The notes under the pieces are model-generated. The model saw only the letters and a list, made by a program, of their open reading frames with translations, was not told where the DNA came from and did no database searches. DNA of 64,000 nucleotides from Ophioderma brevispina (lineage: Eukaryota > Echinodermata > Ophiuroidea > Amphilepidida > Ophiodermatidae). The position numbers and the translations under genes are program-made. Positions 61,720-64,000 of the stretch are shown in pieces. Location of the stretch: contig JAMKCH010058439.1 of assembly GCA_023653785.1 (NCBI GenBank), positions 1 through 64,000 on the forward strand, read 5' to 3'. Position 1 is the first letter of the stretch, and the number at the start of each line of letters is the position of its first letter.

Positions 61720-61720
<1 letters not shown>
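61338..61720. repeat. Dispersed repeat copy, class unclear
   Basis: It starts with a palindromic GGGGGTTTGTTACAACCCCC. Near 61640-61690 it shares TTTGAGATGAATCGGAT, then GATGTAGTAAGCAT, with 49110-49150, in the same order and similar spacing. The ACAACCCCCTTAC at its left end is roughly inverted relative to GTAAGGGGGTGTTGT at 61777, so it may be the left half of a larger foldback unit. Confidence 0.45.

Positions 61721-61761
<41 letters not shown>
61721..61761. repeat. CT microsatellite
   Basis: CTCTCT tract immediately before the MITE at 61778. Shorter CT tracts follow the MITE at about 62300-62320 and its duplicate at about 63787-63803. Confidence 0.9.
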
Positions 61762-61777
61762 CCTGACTAATCTCTTG

Positions 61778-62285
61778 TAAGGGGGTGTTGTGTTAAGGCA
61801 GAAACTTAGTCAAATGGCCAGTTTTGACTTGTTTTCTGTTTAATGGCATAAACAGTTTTCTTTACCATATATTTTAACAGAATCTATATATTTTCATTTT
61901 TTCCTAAAGTTTTGTTCATTTTACTTTTACTATGTTACACATTTTTGACCCAAAAAAAAACACATGGGCGGAACTACAAAAGGGCGGGTAATTTTCGCGT
62001 GTTACGCAATACGCGTCTGTGCTATTCGGCGCGCGAGCAAAATTTGGAAGTTATGAGCGCATCAGGAACGCCTTGATGCATCGATTCGATGACGCATTAC
62101 CCATGGTAACTTCTATTCAACTGTAAAATGGCTGCCCACGTGAGTTGCTTTTGCAAAAAGATTATCATATTTGGATTCCTGAGTCATTTCCGTCTCAACG
62201 TGTATACTTTTATATAAGTTGGAACAATAATTAAGAAGATACGGCAAAAACAGTTCCCTTGAATTTCTGCCTTAATACCCCCTTA
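61778..62285. mobile_element. About 0.5 kb MITE in P450 intron
   Basis: The left end TAAGGGGGTGTTGTGTTAAG, followed by GCAGAAA, is inverted relative to the right end TTTCTGCCTTAATACCCCCT, followed by TA. The borders are compatible with a TA target. The interior is non-coding, with a GC-richer middle (GCGTGTTACGCAATACGCG). The right portion (from 62097) is repeated at 63582 as part of the exon duplication. Confidence 0.7.
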
Positions 62286-62518
62286 ACTCACACATTAACT
62301 TTCTCTCTCTCTCACTTTCTCTTGATTTTCTCTTTTCTTCCTTGCTTATAGTGATGGAGAAGCATGGGCTAAGCAAAGGAATGCTCTAAGTAAGAGGATC
62401 TTGCGTCCTCCGGAACTCGCAAAATTTACTGGAATTATGAATGAGATAGCACAAGAACTGGCGGGAAAATTGAAACAAATTCGTCTGAGAAAGGAAAGTG
62501 GCAACAAGTTTGGTGTTG
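62097..62518. repeat. Segmental duplication, copy 1 (intron plus P450 exon)
   Basis: This segment reappears at 63582-64000 with only a few substitutions and small indels (offset 1482-1485 bp). It begins inside the MITE and includes the 3' part of that intron and most of visible exon 4. Confidence 0.95.
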
Positions 62519-62560
62519 TGGAACATCTTGAGGTTGAACTTAACAAATGGGCTATGGAGT
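62352..62560 (+). CDS. Mitochondrial-clan cytochrome P450, visible exon 4
   Basis: Acceptor TTGCTTATAG, donor GTCAGT at 62561. The first base completes the codon split at 60879, giving GVLI-D-DGEAW. The exon then reads DGEAWAKQRNALSKRILRPP, ELAKFTGIMNEIAQELAGKL, KQIRLRKESGNKFGVVEHLE and VELNKWAME. WAKQR is the helix-C WxxxR motif whose Trp and Arg contact a haem propionate in P450s. RxLxPPELAxFT is a strong mitochondrial-clan signature. The downstream NKWAME corresponds to the (K)W(S/A)LE-type helix before the next exon. A near-identical copy starts at 63834. Confidence 0.95.
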
Positions 62561-62626
62561 GTCAGTATTATTTACGTTGTTTTCCCTCATAAAATAGCCT
62601 TCACATCATCACCTCATCCATTATAC

Positions 62627-62955
62627 ATGTGGTCCAGTGGATATGACTGCCGACTCATGATCCAAAGGTTGTGGGTTCGAGCCCCGCTGCTGCCAATGTG
62701 TTGTGCACTTGGGCAAGACACTTTACCTCACTTGCTTCGTCTTCGATCCAAGCAAAATATGGGGAGCTGTCATGGGGGATATTACAATCTAAGTGCTGAT
62801 AGGCATGTGCGCTTGTAAGGCATGTCTTAGAGCAGCCTCCTAGATGAAGCGAAATGATTGTGACGATTTCCTAACGGCAGCGTAATAATAATAGTAATTG
62901 TACAGCGCTGTGATACCGATTGTGTAAGAGCGCTTTATAAATGCCTGCATATTAT
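62627..62955 (+). mobile_element. tRNA-derived SINE (in P450 intron)
   Basis: The head reads TGGTCCAGTGGATATGACTG (A box) and, 40 bp on, GGTTCGAGCCCC, a perfect B-box match to GGTTCRANNCC, so it retains an internal RNA polymerase III promoter. A body of about 200 bp ends in AGAGCGCTTTATAAATGCCT plus TATTATTAT. The tail resembles the retroposon ends at 5150 and 50500. The head is tRNA-like but the copy is not a functional tRNA gene. It lies in sense orientation relative to the P450 gene. Confidence 0.88.
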
Positions 62956-63350
62956 TATACTCACAGTAAGCACAGGAATCTGATCTTTTATATTATACAT
63001 AATTTCATCAACATATTTGTTTTATCGGTACAAAATCTAAAAGAATAGAAGGACTGAGAGCGTCCATGGAAAATCCCTCGTTCAAGTAATGATATTGTCT
63101 TGTGAATCCTAACTATTAAAATTATGTTTTTAGAGGAGAAGAATTATTGTTTTTCATTAAATACTAAATGCCTAAATGCAAACGATTTTGCAGAGGATGA
63201 AAGAATACAGGTTTCTAATTAAGGAATAATTAACTAATTGTGATCGGTTCCAATAAGTAAGAGTGTTTGCATATTTCCATGTGGTTGGATATTGATATGA
63301 GGGTTCATGTGGAGACTAAGCCTTTATTTTTAAATGATCTCCCATTACAG

Positions 63351-63554
63351 CTTCATCGAGATTCTTTTTTGATCGAAAGCTGAATCTTTTGGTAGGAAAG
63401 TTGAAGGATGAAAACAAAGCGTTCTTTGATGCCATTGGTGACCTTACTGAAAATAGCATCTATCTCTTGGCATTCCCTTTAAAATGGCATCAGCTGTTGA
63501 ATTCCAGACCATACAGAAAGACCAATGCTGCCTGGGACACGATATTCAGTTTAT
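63351..63554 (+). CDS. Mitochondrial-clan cytochrome P450, visible exon 5
   Basis: Acceptor CCCATTACAG, donor GTAAGT at 63555. Two bases complete the split codon (Ser), giving WAME-SSSRFFFDRKLNLLVG, then KLKDENKAFFDAIGDLTENS, IYLLAFPLKWHQLLNSRPYR and KTNAAWDTIFSL. This fits the family region after helix E (ES-xxxxFFDxRLGLL), the F-G region with F-x-x-x-xxLxxxS, the P-xW segment and W-D-x-IF. Together the five exons encode about 277 residues, a little over half of a typical 500-540 residue enzyme. The oxygen-binding helix, ExxR and haem-cysteine loop are not in the window. A T-run of about 25 follows the donor. Confidence 0.93.
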
Positions 63555-63581
63555 GTAAGTTTTTTTTTTTTTTTTTTTTTT

Positions 63582-64000
63582 TTACCCATGGTAACTTGTA
63601 TTCAACTGTAAAATGGCTGCCCACGTGAGTTGCTTTTGCAAAAAGATTATCATATTTGGATTCTTTGAGTCATTTCCGTCTCAACGTGTATACTTTTATA
63701 TAAGTTGGAACAATAATTAAGAAGATACGGCAAAAACAGTTCCCTTGAATTCCTGCCTTAATACCCCCTTAACTCACACATTAACTTTCTCTCTCTCTCT
63801 CTATTGATTTTCTCTTTTCTTCCTTGCTTATAGTGATGGAGAAGCATGGGCTAAGCAAAGGAATGCTCTAAGTAAGAGGATCTTGCGTCCTCCAGAACTC
63901 GCAAAATTTACTGGAATTATGAATGAGATAGCACAAGAACTGGCGGGAAAATTGAAACAAATTCGTCTGAGAAAGGAAAGTGGCAGCAAGTTTGGTGTTG
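63582..64000. repeat. Segmental duplication, copy 2, cut by window end
   Basis: Near-identical to 62097-62518. It begins directly after the T-run at about 63559-63582 that follows exon 5, with no independent intron sequence between, and continues past the window. Confidence 0.95.
63834..64000 (+). pseudogene. Second copy of P450 exon 4 (partial, cut by window)
   Basis: The copy keeps the acceptor TTGCTTATAG and encodes the same residues as visible exon 4 up to KESGSKFGV, with one amino-acid difference (Ser for Asn) and a few silent changes. It needs to be entered after two bases of a codon, but exon 5 ends after one base. Splicing exon 5 to this copy would therefore shift the frame and reach a TAA within about 13 codons. 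So it cannot be an added in-frame exon. It is either the start of a tandem gene copy or a second haplotype inserted by the assembly. Pseudogene is a working label. Confidence 0.5.

Noticed and set aside
62627..62700. Possible functional tRNA gene
   Set aside because: A and B boxes are good, but the sequence continues into a SINE body and a GCGCTTTATAAATGCC tail, so it is a retroposon head.
1..64000. CRISPR arrays, bacterial operons, phage or provirus
   Set aside because: There are no regularly spaced direct repeats with unique spacers, no dense coding, and no retroviral gag/pol/env order; spliced animal genes and LINE/SINE content exclude a prokaryotic origin.

Overview
This is eukaryotic, intron-rich, AT-rich DNA with very low gene density. 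Long open frames are absent, splice signals are GT/AG, and the sequence is full of decayed LINEs, tRNA-derived SINEs, inverted-repeat MITEs and microsatellites. The two recognisable host genes (an SLC7-type cationic amino acid transporter and a mitochondrial-clan cytochrome P450) and the SINE/LINE types fit a bilaterian animal, most likely a marine invertebrate such as an echinoderm, hemichordate or cephalochordate. I cannot name the species.

Layout. 1-18.8 kb: no recognisable host exon, only a degenerate SINE, degenerate tandem repeats, microsatellites and one small hAT-like MITE. 18.79-19.06 kb, minus strand: the first recognisable coding exon of a CAT-type (SLC7) amino acid transporter; its later exons were not found at lower coordinates. 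19-33.7 kb: LINE scraps, small tandem repeats, a palindromic minisatellite, a TA-flanked MITE and a near-identical direct duplication of about 0.93 kb (28.85-30.98 kb). 33.7-58 kb: the densest repeat region. It holds a minus-strand and a plus-strand LINE arranged convergently, several TTAA- or TA-flanked MITEs, and a family of 0.85-0.98 kb foldback elements (five two-armed copies plus one half copy) that share internal motifs.

55.3-64 kb, plus strand: the N-terminal half of a mitochondrial-type cytochrome P450, rebuilt here from five exons with matching intron phases (55323-55429, 58569-58700, 60701-60879, 62352-62560, 63351-63554). The start codon exon lies upstream and was not identified. 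The I-helix, ExxR and haem-cysteine exons lie beyond the window. Two foldback elements sit in its first visible intron, a MITE in its third and a SINE in its fourth. A second, almost identical copy of the fourth exon and its upstream intron begins right after the fifth exon and runs off the window. It is out of phase with the exon before it, so it looks like a tandem copy or an assembly duplicate rather than an alternative exon.

The window shows no operon-like or cooperating gene set. The two host genes are unrelated and about 36 kb apart. The most noteworthy content is the foldback family and a recurring pattern: three near-identical direct duplications each have a homopolymer run of more than 20 bases at a copy edge.
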